Assembly (NCBI GenBank): GCA_013398615.1
Contig: VZSR01001477.1
Coordinates: forward strand, 2,652,376 to 2,716,375
Direction: 5' to 3'
Length of the DNA: 64,000 nucleotides
From: Brachypodius melanocephalos
Lineage: Eukaryota > Chordata > Aves > Passeriformes > Pycnonotidae
How positions within the stretch are numbered: position 1 is the stretch's first letter; each line of letters opens with the position of its first letter. The notes beneath the pieces are model-generated. The model saw nothing but the letters and a program-made list of their open reading frames with translations. It was not told the origin of the DNA and did no database searches. Of this stretch, positions 1 to 14,000 are shown one piece after another. Both the position numbers and the translations under genes were made by a program.

Positions 1-3000
1 TGCAATTGGATTTATGTTTAACATGTTGTAAACATGCCTTATTGGCACAGTATGAAATTTCTGTTTACATGATTGCCATATATGCAGAAATATTTGCAAA
101 AATCTAGAAAAGGAAACATATATAAAATACGAGAAATATGATCACTCTAGTAAAGGTTTGTCACTTAAAGCAGCCATTTAACATTTTTCTTACGCAGTAA
201 AAACAAATAGTCACTTCTACACTGTGAATCTCCTGAATGTAAAGTAGGTCTGTGGGGAAAAAAAAATCAAACCCTTTAGAGATACAGACTTCAGGATAAT
301 TAATTAAGATACAGACGTTCACACTGAAATCATCAAGTGGATCTAGTGAATCTCATGATAGAAAAATATCAAAGCATATAACTTCAGGACTCAAAATTTA
401 CCATAAAATCCATGTCGTCTGGAGCCATGTGAATTTCAATGTCTAGAATAAAAGACTAATGTTGAATTAGTGTAATTTGGAAAAACTATGATATGATTCT
501 CCTTTATTTTTATATACTACATATTGCAACTATACATGTGACAAAAGCAACCATAACTAAGGTCATGGTATGTGTTTAACTCATTAATAACTGCTGTCCT
601 GACTGAATAGTTAAATTAGAAAGGAATAGTCCTTGTGAATGATTAATGCCTTTTCAATTTCTGAGCATTGCAGAGAAAAAACCAAAACAAATGAACCCAT
701 AGACAGTCTTCTAATCTCTAGTTAATTAAAATAGACCTAGACACTTAGCGCAATGCAGTTTTTTATAGTAACATTGTTTCCCTTTTCAAATGTCTTCCAT
801 ACAGGTACAGAACCACAAAATCAAGTGAATTACTCCCCTGAATTACTGCTTACTTGGGTAAGCAGTTTCAAAAGAGGAATACAAATTCTGGTTCATTTTA
901 GCACCTTTGAGATGGAAATTATCACAAGAGTGATGTCTAAATATGGATTTATAAGCATAATTCAAAATATCTACTTTTGAGAATCTGGCCAATGTATAGA
1001 ATGATGAGATATTCATATGTTGGTTTAAAATATTTGCTAGATATCTATAGAAATACAATAAAGACTGTGCAATGGAGAGAGTCAGGATGAGAACAAAACC
1101 GAAAATATTTTTTTGCAGAGAAATAACCTTCCTTTCACACAGATACTTTCCTATTAGCTGCTGACCCTTATCCTTTAAAAATCACCTCCTGTGAGCAATG
1201 CGTATAATAAGTCCTATGCTGAAATTACCTCAGAATATGTACAAGCGTGCCAGGAAATAAGTACATTACTGACTCTAGCATTTATATTTAATAAGCAAAT
1301 AATAAACACAACATTAAATTTCTAAAATTAAAAAGACTAGAAGCCATCCATGAGATTGGCAATTATCTGACTCTCCCTGCAGTGTTGGAAGGATAAAGCA
1401 AAATCACACTTTGCTCTGCATCAATCTCCAATTTATACATTCCCTCTAGCTCAGCCTCTTTAACCTCTCAGAACCAGTTCTCCCCATGCTCATTATCTTT
1501 AAAAAATAAAATTTGATCTATATACCTAACCCAAATCTAAGTTCATCTCAAATATGCATTTTAGACCATGTACCCAACATCTATAATTCTCTTTAAGAAA
1601 TGTTTTCTAGTATTGCAAGAAATAGTAGGATCAAGGCCACTCAAAACATAAGTATTGCTGTTTACCTTCTCAGTCTGGTTCTTTCATTCTTATCTGAGTT
1701 CATCAATGTTAACAGCATGAATATCTGGAATAAAGATACAAATATCAAGATACTCTACTTTTTTATTTCCTTCCCTTGAGTAATAATTATTTACATACAA
1801 CTATTACATATCTGCTTCAGCCAAGACAAAACAGTTTGACTAATTAAATAACTAGAATTGGACAGATTCTTAGAACTGGTTTTAGAAGACTTTTCCTGTT
1901 TCAGCATTCAACAACTTTTTTTATTTTTTTAAAGGAGGAGCAGGGGTAGTCAAAATTTGTTAATTCATTAAGATCAAATTTTGCTATAAAAATATATCAG
2001 TTGTGAAATCTGACTTAGTGACAAAGAGTGACAAAGAGTCTCTGAAAGCAAGCTGGAATTTCTTGTCAAAATAAGAGGGAAGAAAGTGAGATGATACACA
2101 TGAATTCTATTTTTACCCACACTGTCTCCTTTCTTCTTCATCTCTTGATAAAAGACCACATCCTAAAGCAAATTCCACACGTCCAACAGAGTAGCAGCTT
2201 TCTCTGAACATTTGCAACTACTTCCTACTTCTATTTGAAGAGTCCTCACAGTAAGGGAATGTTGAAACATGTAAATCACTCCTTGAAAATGCTATAATCC
2301 TAAGAACTGTCTTGCTAGTATCATGTATTTACTATACCAGAGTTAGTAATGATTTTTTTGTTTATAAAGTGTTCATTACAGAAGCCTTTTTAAGAGTATC
2401 TGCTAGTCTTTAAAAATAAATAGCATAATCTCAGAGGAATGTGTCTACCTGAGGTTAGATGGAAAACGACTAATTATCATTATTAAAAAGACTAATTATC
2501 ATCCTGAATCACCATTCTGTCACCTGTTATATAAGAAGAGAAATATGACTCATTAAGAACCTTGTGAGAAAATTCTAAATGTGTTTTGATAGAGTACTTA
2601 GAGAGGTAATAGAAGTTATATTGTAAACAAACTTCATTTTGGAGTAATGAATGTTTTCAAGTTTCTTCTCTAAATGTTTGTATAAGGAATGTATGGACTG
2701 AGATGGATAGATATTAAATGATGTTAGTAGCATTCCATGTTCATTTCCCCTTTCATAGGAAGATCAGAGGAAATTGAAGCATATGTTAAACACAAAAAGC
2801 TTCACAAGAGGCTTGAAAGAAATTTCATGTGTTTGATACAAATTATTTGATAGCTTAAGTGTTCTGCATTAAGTTGCAAACACATATAAACACACTGTGT
2901 GTGATTTTATTTTGTGTGGAGAATTATATATATATAATTTGAAATTTGGGTATCTGTGTGTATAAACATACATAACATCCACAGTATAACAGTTATTCAC

Positions 3001-4129
3001 AATTGATTCAAAAGATCTATTTCATCCAAAAGTCTTAAGAGAGGCTGGGACTTTTAAGTAATTTACAGTATTACCTACAATATTTCAGTCAAGCAAATTA
3101 TAAAGTTCACATTTTTATTTCCAGCAAGAATTTCACTTGTGTCAAAAAATATCTCTTATATCTCTGTGTTAGTTATTCACTACTTCTTAGTTTTAGTATT
3201 TTAAATTTTACATCAAAATGCTGAAATTGGATAAATTTACTCCTGGCCACTGTCTGTGGGGCTGGTGTGAGAAAGTGATGTCCTCATCCCTGAGAATAAT
3301 TAAGCATGGTTGAATAGAACAAGCTTCTGGACTGAGGCTTTGAATGCGAGAAAGTAGTAAGAAGCCTGCGGTGGAAAAGGAACGACAGAGTTTCTCAGGA
3401 CTGCTGAAAGACTGACTTCTTGGAAACTCCTGTTTCTCATGACAAACACCCCAGGCTTGCCTCCAGTAGCAGCTAGCATGACCCAATAACAAGCAGACCT
3501 GTAGAGAAGACTGGTGCTAAGGACATGGTGACTGCATGGTATATACTTCATCAGGATTTACTTCAGTTTAAATTTAGTCTGGTTCATGGACTGAAAGTAC
3601 CTTAGCAATAGAAGTACGTGTCCCTGAAATGCATTTTCCAATTTAATATAATTAAAGAAAAACAACCACAACTAACTAGTTTTATGCAAGACTACTCTGC
3701 TAATAAACAAAAGCACAAGAAATAGTGGCACTAGGGAGAGCTGCTCTAAAAAATGTAGTCCTGATCCAAACTAAAATGATAATGTAGGAAAAAATCTTTG
3801 GAGGTAAATGAAAAGCAATTTTTTCTTAGAAGTGAAAATGTGCTGTTGAAAGCTGACATGACATAGAAAATTGCTGGAGAGATGGATCCATTCTACAATA
3901 ATAAAATGGCAGAACATAGACAAATTTTCAGACTTCTCAATTTTTTTTCTTCTACAGAAGATCCCATTATTTTCTGTAGGCAGTGTCACTTGGTTGTGAG
4001 TTGTAAATTGAGCCACCTTAACAGGAACTTGAGATAAGAAGAAGGTAGTACTATTCTCCAAGTGTTATCTCAGACCTAGGGGGAGGTTAACAAGCTGGGG
4101 GAGAAAAATCTATCACTGATAATGGACAT
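1..4129. other. AT-rich stretch with no recognisable gene
   Basis: I see no conserved protein motif, RNA gene or clear transposon here. The open frames are short, lack family motifs and are interrupted on all sides. Small local features are a tandem repeat of GTGACAAAGA near 2020-2038, a direct repeat of GACTAATTATCAT near 2468-2502, and a short TA run near 2926-2937. The 3235-3560 part is slightly richer in GC and may be an old, unrecognised repeat. Confidence 0.6.
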
Positions 4130-4600
4130 AAAGAATGCTGAATTTATGAATCACAAGGAAAGCCAACTCGGCAACTGTGCTGAAAACAGTTTGAACTGGG
4201 TAAAAGGTAATTCCAGCTCACAGCCCACTGATCCAAGAAACTTGCCAACTCTAAAGAGAAAGACTGGACATGGGACTGCTTAGCATTAGAAGTGTGGGAA
4301 TCATTTGACCAGTAGCATAAGAGAACTTTGTAGCCAGTGAGCATAAATTCTTTTATTTGGTAGAATGTATAACTAGTGAAAACTTCTGAACAACATCAGG
4401 ACCCCTACCACCTACAAGAACAGGGTGAAGAAGGACCAACAGGAGGCCACAGAATCCATGGGTGGTGACCATCTTCTCCTTGATATCTCTCTCCCTCTCT
4501 CCTTTCCCACCACTTCTCTATTTCTTTCTATTTCTCTGTTAAATAATATCTGGATTATTGATTTCAGCATATGATCTCGTTTGCATGGCAGAGGCATCTC
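4130..4600 (+). mobile_element. Possible solo LTR of an endogenous retrovirus (uncertain)
   Basis: The stretch has the feel of an avian LTR. A moderately GC-rich unique part is followed by a long CT-rich tract at about 4468-4540, then TTAAATAATA and TGGATTATTGATTTCAGCAT, which resembles the R/U5 end of songbird LTRs that I recall. I could not define clean TG...CA ends or target-site duplications. Short minus-strand frames across it are not convincing proteins. It could instead be an unrelated old repeat. Confidence 0.3.
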
Positions 4601-6669
4601 TCACTAATCAGATCTTACTTATCACAAGGTTCCCAAAGGTATAAGCACAAGATGTTAACAGAGTTCTTCAAAATAAAAACACAAAAAAATATAGATGCCA
4701 CAAGACCATAATCATCATCACAAAAGAGTAATTACTTGCCATTAAAATATTGTAACTTTTTGACTAGGGTGAAACTGGTCTTAGGGATCAGACAGAGAAA
4801 ACACATCAGATATCCAGGAAATACAAAATGCCATGTGTGTAGTAAACTTGAATGTAAAATGAAAACATGAATTAATGAAGAGCAAGAAGATTGTGTTTAA
4901 AAAAAGAAAAATAACAAACCCAAATAAGTACACAAATGGGGAAAAAAATCTCCTTCCACAAGCATCATAATCCTCCTAACCGATGCCTCTGACTGCATAA
5001 AAAGAATTTAAAGAATAAATATTTGAAATTACAATGTGGCCTCCACATTTTTGTTCTACTTCAGGTTCATCTGTAGCAGAAGATAACTAGTTCAGTCTCA
5101 GATTAGGCTGTACCTTAAAATAATAACCTATACTTGATTCCAGGTTAAGAAAAAAAGATATAAAGATATCATTTACACCATTTTTTTTTAAATTTAGATT
5201 TAGTACAAAAGTGTTACACCAAATTCGACAGTGAAACTTAGGTTACTGATAGCCAGATAATCCTAGTGCTGTGTTTATCATTTGATAACTGCAGCAATGT
5301 ATAATAGGGTTTTTTTTCTGCTCCTCAATTGCTTCAACTTATCCTATGACTAAAAATTAAAAATCAAGCCATTTCTAGCATTGTTTGCATCCTGTTTAAA
5401 GTACAGCTGACAATATACTGATAGGATTGCTCTTTCAGGAGAAAAAGAGAGAATGTCCTGAGTAAAACCTTCATTTTTTTCTGAGGTGTCAATCTGAAAG
5501 AGCAGACAGTGTTTTTCTTAGATGGTTAGGATCTACACTACTGAAAAGCTGTGCCAAGATAGATAAGACTGACCACTGTAGTGGTCTGTTCCTATAGTGT
5601 GCCTCCTCCTTTTTTCAAGATTTTAGGACATCTGTTTCACTGAATATAGTAGAATATTTCATAAAGGTCAGATGAAAGACAATCATGACTGTTTTTCTTG
5701 TTTTGCCTTGGTTTGTTTGCTTACCAGGTTTTACTGTATGTCTCTAAAAAGGAATGGTTGGGCAGCTGCTTATTTGTCTTTCCTGGCTGCTGTAACTCAA
5801 TCAGATAGAAACTTCTGGAAAAATGTAATTTCGTTTTTCTGCAAATGTCTGAACTTTCAGGGTGTGTCTTCTGATGGGCATATAGAAAATGAGCCAAGCA
5901 GAGGCTGTGAAACCATTGAAAAGAGAAGGACAGGGGTGACCAGCCAAGCGTGTAAGGTAATAAGCAGAACAGAGATGAAGAGTTCATCAGCTGATGGCAC
6001 TTAGCTGTTGTCTTGTGTTGTTGTAAAAGACAAAAAGAATGGAGCAAATACCCCCTCTGAAAAGACAGAGTAGAAAAAGTAGAGACTGTGTACATATCTC
6101 CCTACTTTCACTCACTTAGCCAGCAGGTCTGAGATTTTACAATTAAAAAATATCTATTTGTCTCAGTATTCTACGAAACCTAGCTTTATAATTTTCATGT
6201 TCTCTCGGTATTTTGCATATGCTCTCTTAAGAGAAAACATTCTCAAAATCTTAGCCTGTTTCTGATGTGTTTTACCAACACTGATAAAAAAAAAGATGTT
6301 CAAGGAGGAAATAATGGGGAAAAATTGAATGAAATTTGTAAATTAGAAAAAAATGTGATCAAAAAGGGAGACAGAACATATGGCAAGAGCAATTCTAAAG
6401 TATTCCAGATTGCCTTGTTCACATCTTCTCGAGAAACTGAGAAACCTAAATTGCTCTGAAAGGCCACATTATGTCCCCACACTCCCCAGCATGCATATTA
6501 ACCACGCAGTTTTAGAAAACCGCTATGCCACATCATGCCATCATGTTCATCCTGCATTGATAGACCAAGTACCTGGGGAGATGAATGAACATGATAAACC
6601 TTACCTTCATCTGATGTTTCAGGGGGTCAGTGGATTAAGATCATGGTTGAAAACTGGGAAAATGGCTTT

Positions 6670-6671
<2 letters not shown>
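4601..6671. other. No recognisable gene or repeat
   Basis: This is AT-rich sequence with only short frames. The longest frames (5672-6004 plus and 5721-6095 minus) overlap each other on opposite strands and show no domain, no signal for a conserved exon and no related neighbour, so I treat them as chance frames. Confidence 0.55.
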
Positions 6672-6728
<57 letters not shown>

Positions 6729-6744
6729 GTTTTTTTTTTTTTTT
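6672..6744 (+). repeat. Long poly-T run followed by (GTTTT)n
   Basis: About 31 uninterrupted T are followed by several GTTTT units and another T run. Read on the minus strand it is poly-A with a CAAAA/AAAAC microsatellite, as at the tail of a minus-strand retrocopy or LINE. No recognisable retrotransposed body adjoins it, so it may be simple low-complexity DNA. Confidence 0.85.
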
Positions 6745-9700
6745 GTTCAGCCAACCTGAAAAATGAGAAAGAAGTATTTTTATTATTTTTCAGTGCTCAG
6801 GTTTTGCTATATAAAATAGAAGCATAAAAAGAAGTCTTTTTCACTGCACTAACAGTTAAATGCTCAGATAGCAAGTTAGATAATACCGTAAAACTTTCTA
6901 TAGGCAAACACCATCACAAGCTACTCTCATATACAAGCAATATTATATGATCTCAGTCCTATGATCATAAAATAATTCATAGCCTAAACAATAAAGCTTC
7001 TTTGTAAGTTTTCAGCAGACACACAACTCTAATTGTCTTTTCTTTTCTCAGTCAACTCCTTTTTACTTTTTCCCTCATCCCTCAAAATAAATGCAAATAA
7101 TTAAAGAAGCCCTAAGACCTTATACCTTGGTTGACCTTTGTTGCATTTGTTTTATGTCTTCTCATTATTTATAGCACTAGGCTGCAAGTACTTGAAGCAA
7201 CAATGTCATTATCTGAAAGCTAGTCACAAAAACACTGATAATACTTCTTATTTTGAGTTCCAAGACATAGGCTCTTACTTATTATTGTCTGCTGTTTGCA
7301 ATTGCCTCGAGATAATGGTTATATTTCATAGGGTCCCCTTCACAACCTTTCTCTTCCTGTTTATAATAAAGCATAACTGAAGATGGTTTTGGAATATTAA
7401 AAACTTCAAAGGTAACTAAGCTGTATTGACTGAGCTTTAAGAAGAATGGAAGAATTCAGAATCATCACTCTCTTTTTATTGTTTTAATCTTTTCTGCCCT
7501 ATTGACACAATAAAGAGGGCTTCATAACAACTGCTATCTGAACTGCTGTGGTGCTCCAAGCTACGCATTAATCTTCAAAGCTGAAGCATTTTGAGTTGTA
7601 TTTCCAAGAATGATAGTGTGGTATTAGTAAATCAATGGTTCCAGTTACGTAAACAGCCTTATATAATACTTTTTATTTTTGTCTATGACAAAGGAACATG
7701 GAAAGTTTTTTTATTTGTAATTTTTATCCTATGCTTCAAGCTTCACCATCATCTGCAAATTGAGATTAAAAAAAGATAAGAAGCATCAGATATTTACAGC
7801 CTTTTTGAAGTTCTAAAACTGAAATAGCTATAGTTTTATAAATAAAAATTCATGTCATGGTTCAGTACATTTTAATAACTGTTATTTATAATAAGTGTAG
7901 TATAGTATTAGACTATTAATAATTTAGATTCATGCTTTCCTGACAGGAACAGAATTGAAACTAACAACAAAACAGAAAAACCCACTGCAGGCTGACAGAA
8001 TAATTTATTGTAATTTTTTTAAGCAATAAATATTTTCAATAATTACTCAGATTTCATTAGTAATTAAATATATGATGATTAAATATGCAGAATAAAACAA
8101 AAAATGAAAGATCTCATCAGCAGAGAAAAAAAGGGTAAAAAAAGGAACTAATCATCAGAATCTAAGAAAGAAAAAAGGATTCTATATGAATGTCATTCAA
8201 GAAATTATAGCAAAAAAAGAAAAGATGACAGAAAACTAAAGAATCACAGAAATGATGACAGAAAAAATGTAGGAATAAAAATTTTGTAGTAGCTCAATTT
8301 ATAGAGCACATATTCCTGTGAATTGCTGTCTCTAAAAGCAGGGTCAGAAACTTTGGATTAACAGTGGAACTTGTTTGTTTTTTGGACTTGGAACTTGTTT
8401 GTTTTTCAGGATTTCCAGAGAATCACAGATTTCTTATAACCTGGTGACAGCTATCAAACTTATATTAGCTTTTGCTTAGCTCTGTGCAATTATATGTTTG
8501 AACATTTATTGTTAGAATACTATTTATGCATTTTTATATCTATTTTATAATAACTACAGATAATTGTTTGGTGGAGAGTGACTTATCTATGATATTAGAT
8601 AAAGAAAGTGATATCTAAAATTAAATGGTATTAATAGTGTTTGAAAGTACAAACATGGCATCATGCCAGAGACCCTAAGGGCTCTAAAAAGAAGTTAGCA
8701 GTAATTACAGAAAAACAGCCTTGTGAAATGGGTTAAACTTGGTTTAGGGATAACAACAAAAACAAAGAATTATCTCATCCATGTGAAATACCGTGTATCC
8801 AAAACAAAAAAATCATCTTCATTAATAAGTAAGAAAGGAATGATAAATTAGACCATGTCAGCACACTTATAAGATTAACTCCAATTAAGGCCAAGGTGAG
8901 GGGAAGGAATCTCTTCCATGGATGTAACGCTTCTTTTAACAATGATTTCATAACACTGACAACTGACTGCGACTATACTTTGGAATGAAGGCCAGCACAA
9001 TGCTAGAGAAAGGGGTAGAAGGTCAGTATATAGCAGTTTTACCCAATTTGTTTGCTTGTTTGTTTGTATATGATGAGCTGCAACTGGATAACTGACCTTT
9101 AAATGCTCAGTTAAGTCCACTGTAATTGTACTGTTAACATCTTCTTGGCATTTTTGTTTGTTCGGGTTTTTAAAAAAATTTTTGATTGTCTAACAATAAA
9201 TGCTATCTGTCTCTGCACATCAGCTGTGTTTCTTTATTACAAGAATTACAAAAATTTTCCTGGGTACAATGCAAGAGGAAGTGAGGACTTCTGTCTCACC
9301 AGTGGGAATGCACAAGATAGATTTGATATATTAGGTATTTCTCTCCTTGAGTCATCAGGCTGAAAAAGACTTCCAAGAATTTTAGGCACAAGTGATGTTT
9401 TCTCTATTCTGCATGAACACAAAGTGAAAACAAATTGTTCCTGTTGAGACAAAAAGCATCCTGGTAATCTCTTCCATTCCCACTAGAATTTCTATGTATA
9501 GGTGATATAAAAAAGAAGGCACCAGGTTTAATTCTTTCTGATTTGAACTGACCCACAATGATGCCCAGTACACCCACATGCCTTATTAAAAAAATCTCAC
9601 ATTCAACAACTCTTCTTGTGGATATGTGAAGAAATGACCATTCTGCCACAATTCCCTCATTAAGGCATCCTGAACTTAAAATAAAAAGCCACGCAAAAAC

Positions 9701-10636
9701 AACAAAACCAACTACAGCAAAACCTCTCCAAAACAAAGAGCACACACACAAATTAATTTGGCATCATAGCACACAGGTCAAATTCTATGCATGTAGACAT
9801 GCATGCTATTTTGTAGACAAAAAACACAGTCCAGGGTAAGAGATGAGGCTTCAGAGCAGTGACAGTGACTAAAATCTTAACTATCCACTATGTTAAAATG
9901 GATGAAGTTGTTTGAAATATTAATGAGATAAATTTTAAACACAACCCTTAGAGTGGAATCTGGAAACCTGGTTTCATGCATGATTCCTCTAAAGGTGATT
10001 CTGTTTCACCAGTGAAGAGTAACAGACTTCAGCCAAGGTTTGATGGATGAAAATCAGAACTTGCTGCTTGTTTTGGACACTCTCTACTTGCTGTTTTGAG
10101 CCCTTTAGGCAAGAAAAATGAAAAAGCATGAATTTGAAGAGGTTGATGTAGTCTACTTAATAAGAGCAAGACTGTGATGTTTCCAAACAGTATTGGTTCA
10201 TAAACAGTGACTTGGTGCCTTCAGGAAATCATAGCTATAGAAAAAAATTGAGAATTTATGTTTAACTTATAGGGCTGTATGACACCCGCAAGTCATTTTG
10301 GAATCCTCAGTGTGCCTGCCATTCCAAACAATTTATAAGAAGGGACTAATTTAGATTTCAAAAAGGAAAAAAATATAGGAAATCTATACGAAAGGATTCT
10401 ATAGCCACAGAAATAAAGATAAAAAAGAGGCATAAATAAGTTTTTCACTGATGAGAGGGCTACATACTATTAATTGTATTCTTTGTCTCACATTTTATCA
10501 GAAGCATAGTGGAATATAAGTGGAACTGTGTGAAAGTTAATGAGAACAAATATATGCAAATAGATCGAAGAATTTAGTAAACCTAAAATGGAAGGTTGTG
10601 ATGCTTTAAGTTTTATCTGTCGTGTTTTTCAGATTC
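6745..10636. other. No recognisable gene; minor tandem duplication
   Basis: I find no protein family, RNA gene or transposon. A 24-base-period duplication with the shared word GGAACTTGTTTGTTTTT lies at 8366-8382 and 8390-8406. The frames at 9145-9751 overlap on both strands and lack motifs. Confidence 0.55.
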
Positions 10637-10860
10637 TGTGCTGCCTAGGTGTGTAGCTCTGAGCCTCATATTAAGTGCCAGTAAGCTCTCTTCACAGAGC
10701 AGGTAGACAAAATAAATCCTTTTCCTGCTGAGGACCAAGGACAACTTTCAGGCCCAAAAGCACAAACAACAGTGGACTGAAGAGAGAGACAAGGATGAGA
10801 CCTCACAGCCTGAAGCTGTAATTGGACAATTAAACCCCAATATGCAAATGGACCAAAACT

Positions 10861-10868
10861 TATAAAAG
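10861..10868 (+). promoter_or_regulatory. TATA box of the LTR
   Basis: TATAAAAG sits inside the solo LTR, at the expected distance upstream of its polyadenylation signal. Solo LTRs of this kind can start transcripts, but nothing here shows activity. Confidence 0.6.
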
Positions 10869-10976
10869 TGGAAGACCTCATGAGTGGTCATCCATTTTAT
10901 GACCACTCTAAGTCCACCTTGGGTGTAGCCTTGGTCAGGCTCTTGTCCTGCCCAAGGTGTATCCTAAAGGCCTGTC

Positions 10977-10982
10977 AATAAA
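10977..10982 (+). terminator. Polyadenylation signal AATAAA in the LTR
   Basis: A canonical AATAAA lies downstream of the LTR TATA box and before the U5-like end, marking the likely R/U5 boundary region. Confidence 0.6.
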
Positions 10983-11038
10983 TACCTACTTTATCCTCTA
11001 GCTCTGTCCAGTCTCTGTTTCAGATCAGCCTTGCATCA

Positions 11039-14000
11039 ATTGATACAAGAATAAAGAAGCTAGAAGCAGAACCTATGATAAAGGCTTAAAATGTTTAACC
11101 AACCAAAATTAAGACTGACTGAAAATATACTTGTCCTTAACAAATACTCAAGAACTTGAATAGTAGAGAAGCACGATAACTGTTCAAGTCCAAGGACAAA
11201 GTTGTCACAACAAATGGATTTAAGCTGACAGTAAATAATGTTGACGAGAAGTGAGAAGATGATTTATAATTCTAAAAGAGAAGAGCAACCTTGCACTCAG
11301 AGGAAAAACCACAGCAAAAGTGAATTTAGCTACCCTGTGAAACAGACTTAAGTTTACATGACATAATTGTGTATAGGCACTAAGCTCTATTTTAGATGCT
11401 TCCTTTCAAATATCTGTATTGTATTCCTAAAAAAAGACATTTGAATATATATGCTGTTTTCAAATGTGTCATAAAATATCTACATTACTTTTATTTTTTT
11501 CTGTCAATCACTCCTTTACCCTACTTTAAACCACATTTAGCTGATTCTGTGTTTTTCAAGGTTTACTGCTCAGCTTAAAAAAAGGTTTTACTGTAATTGA
11601 GATGATGTGTTTGTCATCTTAAATGACTAACAAAAGTTCTCATTAGGTATGTGTAAATGAAGCAAATGTACATACTGTATTGGCCTGATTATCTGTAAAT
11701 TTATATTTGTACCAAAATTCATAAAAAATAAAAATTTGCCAAAAGATGTGTTTAGGGAAAATGTCAGCAGAAATTCACCTCAATATTTATACTGGAATTT
11801 TAAAACACTTTGCACTCAAAAGGCATCACTTTTATTTCTCTACAAAGTCGAGACACCAATTTTCTTGTAAGTAGCGTTTGGATATACACACCAATAGCTT
11901 TCCTTCATTGAGGTGTGTTATCTATGTGACCATCACAATGTCAGTATGCACTGGTTAGTACTATTGGAAAACATCTGTATCAGTATTGTCCTTCCTGGTC
12001 CTCTCCTCCTTGAAGGTTAGCCATAAAGACAGGGCATAGCTTGTCCCTTCTTTTCAGTTCCTCTTAAAACATACAGCAAATTAGGTAAGACTGGGAGAAA
12101 GAGAGAGATGGAAGAGAGTATTGTAAGTATCTTTGAAGTAATTCTCTATATGTTCACTCACACTGTGGGCGACTGAGGAGCCACTAATAATTACCTGGAG
12201 GAGGACCCTTGGAGTTCTTAATTAAACAAAGACTGAAGGATAACTCCCAAAGGCAGCATGATCATGGAACGCTTCAGCAAGTGCATAATGCTTAGTGTAA
12301 GTATGAACAGGGCTCCAGGTGCCCTCTGCAAATGCCAAGTGTGCAATGTTGCCCGGAGAAGCCACTGTCACTGCTTAGAATGGCTGAATGAGCACATGCA
12401 AGAAGGGAGGTTCTCTGCCAGCAGTTTGATAGCATTCATTTGCATGTTATGATAACCAGGATGGCAACTTTTGTGAGGACACTGACAGCCCCTGAGGTGT
12501 TTCAGCCTTTACACAAGGACATTGAGAAACTTGCTGAAGGAAGTTTTCCGATGTAAAAGGACAATGAGAATTTATACTTCAGTGTGTAGAGGGTTGCATT
12601 CAGTGAGAAATCATGAGACTCAGGAGAGGCATGGCAGTCAGAAAACTCCTCTGGCAAAGCCTTGAAAGCCTGTTAAGGGTTGCTTTTTCCTTCTGGACAT
12701 GACACAAGGATTTAGCCATAAGACCCTGTATCTGATCTAAGCTTTCCTGTAGAAATCCTATCTACTGAAAATTCTTTTAATAGATAAATGAGAAGATATA
12801 ATATTTAAGGTTAGCAGACCCTGCACTTTTGAATTGAGAGAGCCATTGATATCATACTGGAAAACAGATCTTTAACTTCAGAAATTTCTCCTGAGGAGTG
12901 AGAATGCTGATTAATCTTTTACCTGAGGACATAAAGCCACAATGACTGCTAAATTGGCTGTGACAGAAGAAAATTACAGGCTGCACATCTTTAGTTTTGA
13001 ACTGGGAAATTCACTGAGGCTGGGAAACATGACTTATGACAGCACACGTATACAAATGCAACTATTTAATGTGGCAAGTAGATGTACCAAAATTTCTTAT
13101 ACTGTCTATAAATGTTCTTCTCTAAATCCTCTAAGTCAAATTCACCTAGTATTTTACTCTGAAACAAACTAAATTTTTCTCATGAGAAAGAGGCCTTGAG
13201 AAGGACAAAGCCAGGGTGACAGAGAGGAGGTATTTCAAATACAACAAAATAAAAGATGGCAGAACCCTTGCCTATGACAGCCATAACTCAGTCACCAGAA
13301 ATTTTAAATTGGGATGTTTAATGTAAATTTGACACTTAGTCCCTTGAAAGAGGCTGGGATGAGAAATCTGATAGCGACTCTAAGGGAGGCAACAATTATG
13401 TACTTCACCCTACCTTCAAAATATTGTCATAATTCCATCAGCCTTGCCTCCCAGACGATTCATGTGAAGACAGGCCTGTAGGCTGACCAGGGCCTACCTG
13501 GAAAAGAATTAGTGAGTAAAATAAATAATGTCTGTGTGGGCATGGACTTGAATCAAGACTGAAGCAAATTTAAAGATTTCAAGACACTCATTAAACGTAG
13601 CTCATGCCACCACATAACTAAACACGACTCTTACTGTTGGAACTACAATTCCTCAGAGATGTCTGTGGCCACAACCATGTGCTTTTTCAGAACAGTTCTC
13701 ACCATTATTGACCTAGCTGTGATATCCAAAGCAGCAGCATCCTACATACAATTTTCTCAACCAGGGTATTTATATTATATATATAATTATTTATATTTTG
13801 CAGTTGTTCTGCATGGGAAAAAATTCACACATTAAGTTCGATAACATTTTTAGCTAGCAGTCTTCCAGATTACAACACATAATCCTAAATTCTGAATTAT
13901 CATCTGTGAGTGGAAACAAGGTCAAGGCCTAACAGCTAACTTATTTCAGTTTTGGATGATGTGCTTCACATTTTTAATAATTATAATCAGAAGAAGATAT

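Larger units (their letters stand above)
10637..11038 (+). mobile_element. Solo LTR of an avian endogenous retrovirus (ERV1-like)
   Basis: The element starts TGTGCTGCC and ends GCATCA, fitting the TG...CA rule. A TATA box (TATAAAAG) at 10861 is followed about 115 bases later by the polyadenylation signal AATAAA at 10977-10982, and then by a pyrimidine-rich U5-like end. This order (U3 promoter, R, polyadenylation signal, U5) matches an LTR read on the plus strand. No gag, pol or env lies on either side, so it is a solo LTR left by recombination. The bases before the start (ATTC) and after the end (ATTG) nearly match, as a 4-base target-site duplication would. I recognise the type from songbird repeats, but the class is inferred. 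Confidence 0.75.

Noticed and set aside
5672..6095. Open frames of 110 and 124 residues on opposite strands
   Set aside because: They overlap fully, share no motif with any family, and sit in AT-rich DNA without exon or promoter signals. They are most likely chance frames.
6380..6766. 128-residue plus-strand frame ending in a Phe run
   Set aside because: The C-terminal third is only the poly-T/(GTTTT)n tract, and the rest has no recognisable domain.
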